Shown one piece after another: positions 1-7,838 of a stretch of DNA of 64,000 nucleotides. Below the pieces are notes generated by a model. The model did no database searches, was not told where the DNA came from, and saw nothing but the letters and a program-made list of their open reading frames with translations. The position numbers and the translations under genes were made by a program. Within the stretch, counting starts at the first letter, position 1. Each line of letters begins with the position of its first letter. This stretch comes from Sulfurospirillaceae bacterium (lineage in GTDB: Bacteria; Campylobacterota; Campylobacteria; Campylobacterales; Sulfurospirillaceae): assembly GCA_028692875.1 (NCBI GenBank), contig JAQUWL010000001.1:1-64000 (forward strand). Direction: 5' to 3'.

Positions 1-318
1 ATAAGAGAGTTTTTTCACGCAACAAGCGAAAAAGTTAACATAGCAAAAAATGTAGAGTATGATGAAAAAACACATAGTTAATATGTTGAGGGCAAAGAGG
101 TTTTTTTGCAAAATAAAGAGGCGAAACTGCTAAAGCTTTTCTTGCAAAAGCAAAACGAAATCATCCCTCATGAGGTTATTATGCGTGAGCTTTGGGACTA
201 TGAAGAGACGCCAAGCGAGAGTGCATTAAGGACATATATAAAAAATCTGCGAAAAATTATAGGCAAAGATAGGATTGTAAGTGTTAAAAAGTTGGGATAT
301 AAATTTACGCGAGAGTGA
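1..318 (+). pseudogene. OmpR-family response regulator, C-terminal part, with in-frame stop
   Basis: Cut by the left edge of the window; only the end of the gene is seen. Frame 1 encodes the winged-helix DNA-binding domain of an OmpR/PhoB-type regulator: the recognition-helix region (ELWDYEE...ALRTYIKNLRKIIG) and the final hairpin (VKKLGYKF) are both clear. The same frame contains a TAA at 79-81, between DEKTHS and YVEGKEVFL, at a place where the family has an ordinary residue, usually hydrophobic; a single T-to-A change of TTA (Leu) would explain it. Downstream translation could restart only at a weak TTG (106), giving 70 residues without the receiver. The kinase gene overlaps its 3' end, so the pair was one operon. 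It is either a truncated regulator or a sequencing error; the domain call is secure, the pseudogene call less so. Confidence 0.65.
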
Positions 319-1462
319 AAAAAAGACACTCCTCTCTTTTTTGGCTCTATACCTTTTCTTGATGTTTGTGATTTTGCTTTTTGTGGGCGTTTTGTACTAT
401 GTCTCGCAAAAAGAGGTTATGTTGCAAAGCAAGAGAATGGAGCTTTCAGACTTAACCAACGAGCATATAGCAAAACTCAAAGAGCTACATGTAACATTCT
501 ATAAAAATAAAAACTATCCAAGAGACGAGCGTTTTAATTCGGCTATTTACGATAGCTCTCTTAAGCAAATATTCTCAACAACAAAAGCCAAAAAAATCAA
601 TCTTTATGAAGATAGCTACCTTGAAGATGGCAAGATATATTTTATTAAAGAGCTTGAATCGTACTATTTGGGTGCTAGATATATCGCCATAGAAGTTGAT
701 GATGCTGGCATTTGGAAGAAAAAAGTGTACCAAGATTTGGCGATATATGGCAGTATCGTTTTTATGCTTTTGCTCCTTTTTGGATACTTCTTGTTAAATA
801 TTTTGTTGCAACCAATGCGAAACGCTCTTGCTTTGCTTGATAGATTTATCAAAGATACCACGCACGAGTTAAGCACTCCAGTCAATGCCATTATGTCAAA
901 TATTGAGATGATAGATATTGACTCGCTAGATGAGAAGTTGCAAAAAAAGATAAAGCGTATAAATATAGGTGCTAGAACAGTGGCGAACTTGTATCAAGAT
1001 TTGACCTATTTGATGCTTTCTCATAAGATTGTTTCCCATGATGAAGATGTAGATGTGGGGCTTTTGGTAAAAGAGAGAGTTGAGTATTTTTCCCTGTTTT
1101 TGGAGTCTAAAAAAATAGAGTTCAACATAAAAGCACAAGAGCATATAACAGTTCACATAGACCGCAAAAAGTTTGCAAAAGTGGTAGATAACATTTTATC
1201 AAATGCTATAAAATATAATAGTGTTGGCGGAAAGATAGATGTTGAGGTTTCGTCAAATGTTTTAAGCATAGAAGATACAGGAAGGGGAATTGAGCAAAAA
1301 AACATAAAACGTATGTTTGAGAGATATTCAAGATTCGATCCAAGCGTTGGCGGTTTTGGCATAGGTCTTAGCATAGTCTCAATGATAACCAAAGAGTATG
1401 GCTTACATGTAGAGATAAAATCAACCGTTGGAGTGGGTACGAAAGTGAGTATTTCATGGTAA
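281..1462 (+). CDS. Membrane sensor histidine kinase (partner of the preceding regulator)
   Basis: A transmembrane histidine kinase of up to 393 residues. Seen in order: a first membrane helix (about 20-42), a periplasmic sensor region of about 105 residues with no recognised fold, a second membrane helix (about 150-172), an H-box with the phospho-acceptor His195 (THELSTP), and a HATPase domain with an N-box (NILSNAIKYN, about 302-311), G1 (EDTGRGIE) and G2 (FGIGLSIV). The start is uncertain: TTG at 281 overlaps the regulator by 38 nt and lacks a good ribosome site; TTG at 341 or ATG at 362 would cut into the first helix. It overlaps the next cytochrome gene by 7 nt, so translation is probably coupled. 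The kinase looks intact although its regulator carries a stop. The signal sensed is unknown. Confidence 0.85.
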   Translation: MLKSWDINLRESEKKTLLSFLALYLFLMFVILLFVGVLYYVSQKEVMLQSKRMELSDLTNEHIAKLKELHVTFYKNKNYPRDERFNSAIYDSSLKQIFSTTKAKKINLYEDSYLEDGKIYFIKELESYYLGARYIAIEVDDAGIWKKKVYQDLAIYGSIVFMLLLLFGYFLLNILLQPMRNALALLDRFIKDTTHELSTPVNAIMSNIEMIDIDSLDEKLQKKIKRINIGARTVANLYQDLTYLMLSHKIVSHDEDVDVGLLVKERVEYFSLFLESKKIEFNIKAQEHITVHIDRKKFAKVVDNILSNAIKYNSVGGKIDVEVSSNVLSIEDTGRGIEQKNIKRMFERYSRFDPSVGGFGIGLSIVSMITKEYGLHVEIKSTVGVGTKVSISW

Positions 1463-1788
1463 AAATCATTACTATTGTAGTTTTATTTAGTCTATCCTTG
1501 AGTGCAAAAAGTGTTTATGAACAAGATTGTATGTCGTGTCATCAAACAATGGCGGTCAAGATAGACAAATTTTTCTATCGTTATCTTTTAAAGTATAGCA
1601 GTGAAGAGGGTGTCAAAAAAGCGATGACACAGTATTTGAAAAACCCAACTATCCAAAAAACTGTTCTTTCCGATGGGCTTATCAACCGTTTTGGAGTCAA
1701 AAAACCAACCAAGCTTAGCGACAAAGAGCTTCAAGAAGCACTTGATGAGTATTGGGAGATTTATAAAATTTTTGGAAAATTAAAGTAG
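1456..1788 (+). CDS. Small periplasmic monohaem cytochrome c-like protein
   Basis: 110 residues with a short signal peptide (cleavage probably after LSLSAKS) and one haem c motif, C25-M-S-C28-H29. The body is rich in Lys and Tyr and lacks an obvious distal Met motif of the cytochrome c553 type, although Met residues near position 30 and 55 exist, so the sixth ligand is not clear. The ATG overlaps the end of the sensor kinase gene by 7 nt, which makes it part of the two-component operon; it may be an accessory redox sensor or a target of the system. Function is inferred only from the haem motif and signal peptide. Confidence 0.75.
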   Translation: MVKIITIVVLFSLSLSAKSVYEQDCMSCHQTMAVKIDKFFYRYLLKYSSEEGVKKAMTQYLKNPTIQKTVLSDGLINRFGVKKPTKLSDKELQEALDEYWEIYKIFGKLK

Positions 1789-1797
1789 TAAAACAAG

Positions 1798-1816
1798 TTC
1801 ACAATCAATCCACAAT
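1798..1816 (+). promoter_or_regulatory. Paired direct repeat, probable OmpR-type operator (site 1)
   Basis: TTCACAAT at 1798-1805 and TCCACAAT at 1809-1816, start-to-start spacing 11 bp, lie 41 nt upstream of the cytochrome gene at 1857. Tandem half-sites one helical turn apart are the usual binding mode of OmpR/PhoB-family dimers. The same arrangement recurs at 2164-2182 before the next gene. The bound protein is inferred to be the adjacent OmpR-type regulator. Confidence 0.55.
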
Positions 1817-1856
1817 TTGCAGTTAAAGTAACGGTATCAAAACAAAAGGAGATACT

Positions 1857-2153
1857 ATGAAAAAGTTACTTATGATTGCGAGCATTGCTACAGCAACTCT
1901 CTTGATGAGCTCAGATGGAGAAGCTCTTTATAAAAGTTGTGTGCCTTGTCACGGTGCAAAAGCTGAAAAGCCTGCCCTTAACAAATCTCAAGTTATAGCA
2001 AATTGGAGCGAACAACAGATCGCTGACGCACTCAATGGCTATAAAGCCAAAACATACGGTGGTGCTTTAAAAGGTGTTATGGATGCACCAATGAAGACTT
2101 TGGATGCAGAAAAAATAGCGGTACTTTCAAAGTATATAACAACACTAAAGTAA
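1857..2153 (+). CDS. Cytochrome c553-type periplasmic electron carrier
   Basis: 98 residues: signal peptide (1-19), then a class I cytochrome c with haem motif C28-V-P-C31-H32 and candidate axial Met residues in GVMDAPMKTL near the C-terminus, ending in the typical helix (KIAVLSKYITTLK). It resembles the small c553 proteins that carry electrons between bc1 and terminal oxidases or peroxidases in Campylobacterota. AAGGAG is well placed before the ATG. It is separated from the previous gene by 68 nt that hold the paired TTCACAAT repeat, so it probably has its own regulated promoter. Confidence 0.85.
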   Translation: MKKLLMIASIATATLLMSSDGEALYKSCVPCHGAKAEKPALNKSQVIANWSEQQIADALNGYKAKTYGGALKGVMDAPMKTLDAEKIAVLSKYITTLK

Positions 2154-2163
2154 GCATTAAAAA

Positions 2164-2182
2164 TTCACGATTGATTCACAAT
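2164..2182 (+). promoter_or_regulatory. Paired direct repeat, probable OmpR-type operator (site 2)
   Basis: TTCACGAT at 2164-2171 and TTCACAAT at 2175-2182, again 11 bp apart, 39 nt upstream of the ATG at 2221. Same element, orientation and distance to the start codon as at 1798-1816, which argues for a shared regulator. A possible -10 (AAATAT) follows at about 2192. Confidence 0.55.
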
Positions 2183-2220
2183 TTTGATGTAAAATATGCT
2201 CAATAAACAAGGAGGATTAG

Positions 2221-2601
2221 ATGAAAACTCTTAAAACAATACTTATAGCAGGTCTAATAACCATCTCAAGCGTGAGCAATGCTCATGCGATAGGGGATAA
2301 CGAAAGAGCCGCTCTCTGGGGAGCTGGTGCATTATTGCTAGCACCAACGCTTATAAACAATATGGGAAATCTATTTAGCACAGGAGCAACTAGAACCTAT
2401 GAGACTAACACGGTAACGTATGTTGAGCCAAGTAGAAATGTTTACTATGAGCCTCGTGTTGTTGTGCGAGAAGAGCCTGTGTACATTAGAGAAAAAGTTA
2501 TTATTGTTGATGATCACAGACCGTACTACAAGTGGGACAGAAGACATCCGAGCCATCCTAGAGTTATCCATAGAAGTGACTATTATCCACGCTATCGATG
2601 A
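2221..2601 (+). CDS. Small secreted Tyr/Arg/Val-rich protein of unknown function
   Basis: 126 residues with a clear signal peptide ending in SNAHA (about 1-23), a short hydrophobic Gly/Ala-rich stretch (AALWGAGALLLAPTLI, about 31-46), then a strongly basic tail rich in Tyr, Arg, Pro and Val with repeated VREEPVYIREKV-like segments and many His and Tyr near the end (HRPYYKWDRR). No enzyme motif was seen. Strong ribosome site (AAGGAGG). The upstream operator pair and position suggest it belongs to the same regulon as the cytochromes; an envelope or metal-stress protein is possible but not shown. It overlaps the convergent methyltransferase gene by 10 nt. Confidence 0.7.
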   Translation: MKTLKTILIAGLITISSVSNAHAIGDNERAALWGAGALLLAPTLINNMGNLFSTGATRTYETNTVTYVEPSRNVYYEPRVVVREEPVYIREKVIIVDDHRPYYKWDRRHPSHPRVIHRSDYYPRYR

Positions 2602-3230
2602 CGCAAAACAACAACTCTTTTGCCATCATGTCTCACAACCTCTAAGCCACAAATGTTTGCCAATACTTCAAATGTTTGTGGCGTAAAAAACCCTATATGA
2701 GTGGGGTCTCTTCGATACCACCAGTTTAAAAAATCTTCTTGAGAGTTCTTGTGAAAAAGTGTCATAATAGCGATAATGCCTTGCGGATTTAGTAGGCTTT
2801 TTAGCATCCTTAGTGTTTCAAGAGGATTTCCCAAATGTTCAAATACTTCAGTTGAAGTAATTATGTCATATGTGCTGTTTTGGTAGGTTTTTTCACAAGC
2901 ATAAAACTTGTCATAAATGCTACATGTAAGACCTTTTCGCTCGAAAAGTTGGCTCAATACAGGCTTTGGACCTGAGCCAAAATCAAATGCTTTTTTAGGA
3001 TTTTCAATCTCACTATAAAAAAAGTCAATAAAATTTTCAAACATATTTACATACCCTATATTCTCCAAAGAGTTGTTGTGATTTTGGTACTGTGAAAGTT
3101 CTCTATCTTGCGAAACTACGTAGTTTTCATCCAAAAAAATGTATTCGCAACAAGGGCATAAAAAGTATATTTTTTGGAGCTGTTTGTCTTCTAGAGGGAC
3201 TGTTTGGGTATCACATATTTTACATTTCAT
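2592..3230 (-). CDS. SAM-dependent methyltransferase with N-terminal zinc-ribbon-like Cys motifs
   Basis: 212 residues from the ATG at 3230, chosen because the protein then begins MKCKICDTQ and GAGAAAA precedes it; an upstream TTG would add 38 unlikely residues. Two CxxC pairs (CKIC near the start, CPCC about 25 residues on) suggest a zinc ribbon. The Rossmann methyltransferase core follows: AFDFGSGPKP (motif I), IITSTEVFEHLGNP (motif IV region) and a late LNPQGIIAIMT strand. Such proteins usually methylate small molecules or sugars; the substrate cannot be told. Stands alone on the minus strand and is divergent from the binding-protein operon. Confidence 0.75.
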   Translation of the reverse strand: MKCKICDTQTVPLEDKQLQKIYFLCPCCEYIFLDENYVVSQDRELSQYQNHNNSLENIGYVNMFENFIDFFYSEIENPKKAFDFGSGPKPVLSQLFERKGLTCSIYDKFYACEKTYQNSTYDIITSTEVFEHLGNPLETLRMLKSLLNPQGIIAIMTLFHKNSQEDFLNWWYRRDPTHIGFFTPQTFEVLANICGLEVVRHDGKRVVVLRHR

Positions 3231-3311
3231 ATTTTTCTCATAATTTTTTTGTCTTAAAATAATTTTAAGTAAATATTTTTTTACTATATTAAGTTTTTTA
3301 TAAACAAGTCG

Positions 3312-3320
3312 TGCTATTAT
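3312..3320 (+). promoter_or_regulatory. Extended -10 promoter of the binding-protein/kinase operon
   Basis: TG-C-TATTAT at 3312-3320, an extended -10 with an AT-rich upstream region and no clear -35, as is usual for sigma-70 promoters in Campylobacterota. It would start transcription near 3327, about 48 nt before the ATG at 3375. Confidence 0.5.
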
Positions 3321-3374
3321 ACTAACCCTAATGTATTTTTCCAATGAAAAACACTTTCAAGAGGTTGTGTAGCT

Positions 3375-4535
3375 ATGAAAAAGATTTTAGCACTTTTTGT
3401 TTTAGTGCTTATTGTAACCTCTCCTTACTATCTTTTCCACAAAAAATATGATGATTTTGAGATACGACTGGGTATGAGCGGACCTTTTAGTGGGGCATCG
3501 GCTTCTTTAGGAAGAGAGTTTTTGCTCGGCGCAGAGTCGTATTTTAAGTTTCTTAATGAATCTGGTGGCGTTTATGGAAGAAGTATTCATATCGTCAATA
3601 AAGATGACAAGTATGAGCCTAAAATCGCTTTGGAAAATGTAAATAATCTAATCAAAAACGAGAAAGTTTTTGCACTTTTTGGAGTGATTGGCACTTCTGT
3701 TTGCCAAGAAGTTTTTCCTATCGCCATGGAGAAAAGCATTCCTTTTATTGGAGCTTTTTCTGGGGCTGAGTTTTTGCGAAATCCTCCAAACCCACTTGTT
3801 TTAAATGCTCGTGCTAGCGATATGGATGAAACAGAGGCATTGATAAAGTATTTTGTGGACACCCTCCATCTTTCAAAAATAAGTGTTTTTTACCAAAACG
3901 ATACCTATGGTCGTGCTGGCTTGCATGGTGTTCAAAAGGCACTTCAAAAACGGGGCTTGCAAACAGTTAGTGAAGGAAGTTATAAGAGAAACACGCTTTC
4001 CATCGGCAATGCGCTTTATGAAATAGAGATTGCAGACCCAGAAGTAATCGTTATTGTTAGTTCAACCGAGCCTGCCAGTGAGTTTATAGCAAGAGCCAAA
4101 AAAAGTAGCAAAATACGACCTTCTATCAAATTTGCACCGCTCTCTTTTGTGGAGCCTCAAGAGATTGTGCGAGATATGTCGCCTGAAGTCTCTGAAAATA
4201 TTGTTTTTTCGCAAGTGGTTCCATCCCCATGGGATTCGAAGATAAAAGAGGTTGAAAACTATAGACAACTTATGAAAAAATATTTTCCAAAAGAGTCTCT
4301 AAGTTATGTTTCACTTGAAGGCTATTTTGCAGCACGAATGATCTCTAAAGTATTTCAGACGATAGGAAAAGATTTTACTAAAGAGGACTTTATCCAAGAG
4401 TCTGCAAAGCTAACAAAACGGTTTGATGAAAAAGGTCCACGAACAAACAGAGATGAGCAGTGTACATGTTTGCACAAGGCACACCTAAGCCAATATATTA
4501 ATGGAAATTTTCAAACGGTGGGCGATGATGAGTAG
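3375..4535 (+). CDS. Periplasmic substrate-binding protein, LivJ/branched-chain amino acid type
   Basis: 386 residues: an N-terminal hydrophobic signal/anchor (1-20), then a type I periplasmic binding fold (Peripla_BP_6) with the usual opening IRLGMSGPFSG, GGVYGRSIHIVNKDD, FALFGVIGTSV and IPFIGAFSGAE. No ABC permease or ATPase is nearby; instead the gene overlaps or abuts a sensor kinase. In this lineage such orphan binding proteins are commonly encoded with kinases and probably act as ligand receptors for signalling instead of transport; that is an inference from context. The ligand (amino acid, amide or aromatic) is unknown. Confidence 0.85.
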   Translation: MKKILALFVLVLIVTSPYYLFHKKYDDFEIRLGMSGPFSGASASLGREFLLGAESYFKFLNESGGVYGRSIHIVNKDDKYEPKIALENVNNLIKNEKVFALFGVIGTSVCQEVFPIAMEKSIPFIGAFSGAEFLRNPPNPLVLNARASDMDETEALIKYFVDTLHLSKISVFYQNDTYGRAGLHGVQKALQKRGLQTVSEGSYKRNTLSIGNALYEIEIADPEVIVIVSSTEPASEFIARAKKSSKIRPSIKFAPLSFVEPQEIVRDMSPEVSENIVFSQVVPSPWDSKIKEVENYRQLMKKYFPKESLSYVSLEGYFAARMISKVFQTIGKDFTKEDFIQESAKLTKRFDEKGPRTNRDEQCTCLHKAHLSQYINGNFQTVGDDE

Positions 4536-6135
4536 ACCATTTGAGGATTTTATGGCAAGTGTAAACGAGATGACTATCGCTAAAAAAACAAGTTTGCTGT
4601 TTATGATTATGGTGGCGGGAATGTTGTGTATAGGCAGTTTTGCGCATATGAGTATAAATCGCATCAAGGATAATTTTGATATTTTGTATACCAAGCGAAT
4701 GTTGCCTGTTATAAAACTAGAAAATTTAAAAGATATTTTTACGGTCAATGTGTTAGATACTTTGAGAGATATTGAGAAAAACCATATTACTTTTCAGCAA
4801 GGTCAAACGATTATTGTTTTGGCTCAAGAGCTAACAAAACGTGAGTGGAGTGAGTACAAAGAGAGTTTGCTTATTGATGAGAGCGATTGGCTTGTAAAGT
4901 TGGCTCGTTCATGGGGTGTTTTAGACCTCTCTTTGGCTAAGAGTAAACATGTAAGTGAAGAGTTGGTATTGATAGAAAAAATAGAAAAAAAGATTCATAT
5001 GATTGATTCTATTTTATTGAAAATGTTCAATCTTTTTAGAACATCTCAGACGCAAGAGGCCTACGCAACACTCCAATCTGACCTATATCCTAGTGTTTAT
5101 TCGGTCAATATCGATTTGACTCAGCTTGCCAATCTCAATTTTGAAGCCTCCAAAAGAGGGATGAAGCGTACTCAAGCAGTCTATGACAATACTTTTGAGT
5201 GGATAGTTGTAGCAACTGTAGGAACCATCTCTTTGGCGGGGCTTTTGGCGGTGGTATTGTTGCAAAACATTAGACTGTTGCATGCAAATCTTGCCAGAAT
5301 GGTAGAGTTAAAAACTAAAGAGTTACAGGCTTTAAATTATGATTTGGAAGTAAAAATAGCTCATGAAGTAGAGCAGAGTCGGCAAAAAGATGAGATTATG
5401 TTTAGGCAATCAAAACTAGCTTCCATGGGGGAGATGATAGGAAATATCGCTCATCAGTGGCGACAACCGCTCAATGCACTTGTTTTGATTATTCAAAGTT
5501 TTCAGATGAAAAGACTCTCTGGGGCGACTTTGAGTGATGAGTTTATAGATGCTCAAGTAAAAGAGGGGGTCAAGATAGCCTCTTCTATGTCGCAAACGAT
5601 TGATGATTTTAGAAACTTTTTTAAACCAAATAAAACACCTGAGATGTTTGGGATTGAAGAGACGATTAAAAAAAGTGTTGATTTGGTAAAAGGCTACTAC
5701 GAAAAGATAGGCATAACAATCTCTGTTGTATGTCAAAGTGAGCTTTTTGTCAAAGGGTATTCAAATGAGTTTTCACAAGTAATCATGAATCTTCTCTCAA
5801 ACGCAAAAGATGCTCTTGAAGAGAGTTCTTGCAAGGATAAATTGATAGAGATAGTGGTAACTAAAGATGATAAATATGCACATGTCGAAGTTTTTGATAA
5901 TGGAGGGGGTATTTCTAAAGAGGTAATTGAGAGAATGTTTGAGCCTTATTTTACAACCAAACACAAAGCTTTGGGAACTGGTATTGGGCTTCATATGTCG
6001 AAGCAGATTATTGAGAAACAGATGAGAGGAACTATCAGTGCAGATAGCTGTTCTCATATGTTTGCAAATTCAAAATTTTACGAGGCGTGCGCATCTATAA
6101 TTATAAGCATACCTTTTGATAAAAAAGAGGAGTGA
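4528..6135 (+). CDS. HQWRQP-type membrane sensor histidine kinase
   Basis: 535 residues from the ATG at 4528 (ATG at 4525 and 4501 are alternatives). Seen: a membrane helix at about 22-43, a long helical periplasmic region (about 45-235) resembling four-helix-bundle sensors, a second membrane helix (WIVVATVGTISLAGLLAVVLL), a coiled coil, then the H-box with phospho-acceptor H309 in NIAHQWRQPLN, N-box NLLSNAKDALEE, G1 DNGGGI and the FEPYFTTK/GTGIGLHMSK lid region. The preceding binding protein probably contacts its periplasmic domain; the following response regulator, 3 nt downstream, is the likely partner. The stop codon of the binding-protein gene lies within its first codons, so translation is coupled. 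Confidence 0.88.
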   Translation: MSRPFEDFMASVNEMTIAKKTSLLFMIMVAGMLCIGSFAHMSINRIKDNFDILYTKRMLPVIKLENLKDIFTVNVLDTLRDIEKNHITFQQGQTIIVLAQELTKREWSEYKESLLIDESDWLVKLARSWGVLDLSLAKSKHVSEELVLIEKIEKKIHMIDSILLKMFNLFRTSQTQEAYATLQSDLYPSVYSVNIDLTQLANLNFEASKRGMKRTQAVYDNTFEWIVVATVGTISLAGLLAVVLLQNIRLLHANLARMVELKTKELQALNYDLEVKIAHEVEQSRQKDEIMFRQSKLASMGEMIGNIAHQWRQPLNALVLIIQSFQMKRLSGATLSDEFIDAQVKEGVKIASSMSQTIDDFRNFFKPNKTPEMFGIEETIKKSVDLVKGYYEKIGITISVVCQSELFVKGYSNEFSQVIMNLLSNAKDALEESSCKDKLIEIVVTKDDKYAHVEVFDNGGGISKEVIERMFEPYFTTKHKALGTGIGLHMSKQIIEKQMRGTISADSCSHMFANSKFYEACASIIISIPFDKKEE

Positions 6136-6138
6136 GGG

Positions 6139-6804
6139 ATGGATTTTAATGGTCTCAAAGAGTGTGTTGTTTTATACGTTGAAGATGATCAAGCCGTACA
6201 AACACAAACGCAGATGATTTTAAAAGATTTTGTTAAAGAGGTTTATGTTGCCAGTGATGGAGTTGAAGGGCTTAAGATGGCACTAGAGAAGGATGTCGAT
6301 GTTATCGTAAGTGATATTTTGATGCCTAATATGAATGGTATTGAGATGTTGAAGCAACTGAAAAATATCCACAAAATAAACATTCCTACTATCATCACTA
6401 CGGCTTTTACAGAAACTGAGTATTTGATGCAAGCCATTGCGCTAAAAGTCGATGGTTTTATAGTTAAGCCTATCAATATCAAAGACCTTATCAGCGCTAT
6501 ATATTTGGCATTTTTACCAAAATTTCACAAAAAAGAGATACAAGGATGTGCTTTTATAGTTGAGGGGCTATCTGCTTTGGTGGGTGGCAAAAAGATAGCT
6601 ATTTTGCGATATATTATCAAAAATCTGGACGAGGACAATATCTTCAATGGTTCATATCAGGACATCATAGAAAATGTAGGCGTGAGTAAGCCAACGGTGG
6701 TGCAGATGTTTAAACAATTGATAGAGGCTGGAATTTTAGAGAAGATAAAAAACAAAAGTTACCGTTTTAAAAATACAAAATTAATAGGTGAGGAGATAGT
6801 GTGA
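6139..6804 (+). CDS. Response regulator with receiver and atypical winged-helix output
   Basis: 221 residues. The receiver domain (about 8-125) has the acidic pair EDD near the start, phospho-acceptor D59 (VSDILMPN), Thr at TTAFTE and Lys at VKPINI. The C-terminal 90 residues are not OmpR-, NarL- or NtrC-like: they contain [20 protein letters not shown], a helix-turn-helix, followed by [20 protein letters not shown], a wing, similar in shape to MarR/RepL-type winged helices. It is a probable transcription factor driven by the upstream kinase. Its stop overlaps the start of the cyclophilin gene by 4 nt. Confidence 0.85.
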   Translation: MDFNGLKECVVLYVEDDQAVQTQTQMILKDFVKEVYVASDGVEGLKMALEKDVDVIVSDILMPNMNGIEMLKQLKNIHKINIPTIITTAFTETEYLMQAIALKVDGFIVKPINIKDLISAIYLAFLPKFHKKEIQGCAFIVEGLSALVGGKKIAILRYIIKNLDEDNIFNGSYQDIIENVGVSKPTVVQMFKQLIEAGILEKIKNKSYRFKNTKLIGEEIV

Positions 6805-7322
6805 GAAGAGTTTTTTTAGGTTTATTGTTTCTGTTTTCTGTTGTTTTTGCGGGAGAGCAAAAGGTTGTATTTGAGACAAATAAAGGCAAAATTGTGATGG
6901 AACTTTACCCTGATGTTGCACCAAAGAGTTGTGAAAACTTTATAGGGCTTGTAAAAAAAGGCTACTATGATGGTGTTCAATTTCATCGAGTCATACGAAA
7001 TTTTATGATACAAAGTGGTGACCCTACGGCTAGTGGAATGGGTGGAGAGTCTATTTGGGGTAAGCCTTTTGAAGATGAATTTAAGCCCAATATTGTATTT
7101 GATAAAACAGGATTGTTGGCGATGGCAAATCGTGGACCAAACACAAATGGCAGTCAATTTTTTATCACAACGACAAGAACACCGTGGCTAAATGGAAAAC
7201 ATACTATTTTTGGAAAAGTGGTAGAGGGATACGATATTGTCAGAGCTATCGGAGATGTAGATGTAGACCAGAGGGCAAAACCGCTTGAAAAACAGACAAT
7301 CATCAAAGCCTATATGCAATAA
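6801..7322 (+). CDS. Secreted cyclophilin-type peptidyl-prolyl cis-trans isomerase
   Basis: 173 residues from a GTG overlapping the regulator's stop (GTGTGA), with GAGGAG upstream. Signal peptide 1-17 ([10 protein letters not shown]). The cyclophilin fold is clear: [18 protein letters not shown] carries the catalytic Arg and Phe, and NGSQFFITT plus [12 protein letters not shown] follow. It catalyses proline isomerisation during folding of exported proteins. Operon position after a two-component system may be incidental or may reflect regulation of envelope folding. The family call is firm. Confidence 0.93.
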   Translation: MRRVFLGLLFLFSVVFAGEQKVVFETNKGKIVMELYPDVAPKSCENFIGLVKKGYYDGVQFHRVIRNFMIQSGDPTASGMGGESIWGKPFEDEFKPNIVFDKTGLLAMANRGPNTNGSQFFITTTRTPWLNGKHTIFGKVVEGYDIVRAIGDVDVDQRAKPLEKQTIIKAYMQ

Positions 7323-7367
7323 ATAAAATTGCCTTGTGATTAATTTATGGGCAAAAATGGGGCGTAA

Positions 7368-7751
<384 letters not shown>

Positions 7752-7838
7752 CAATATTTCAAACTGCTTAAAAATTAACCAACGATGGTGTCCATTTTCC
7801 AGTAAAATTTTTAAATGTTCTAAAAAAGGGATTAAAAA

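Noticed and set aside
79-81. Recoding of the stop as selenocysteine or pyrrolysine
   Set aside because: The codon is TAA, which is not used for either; mutation or error is more likely.
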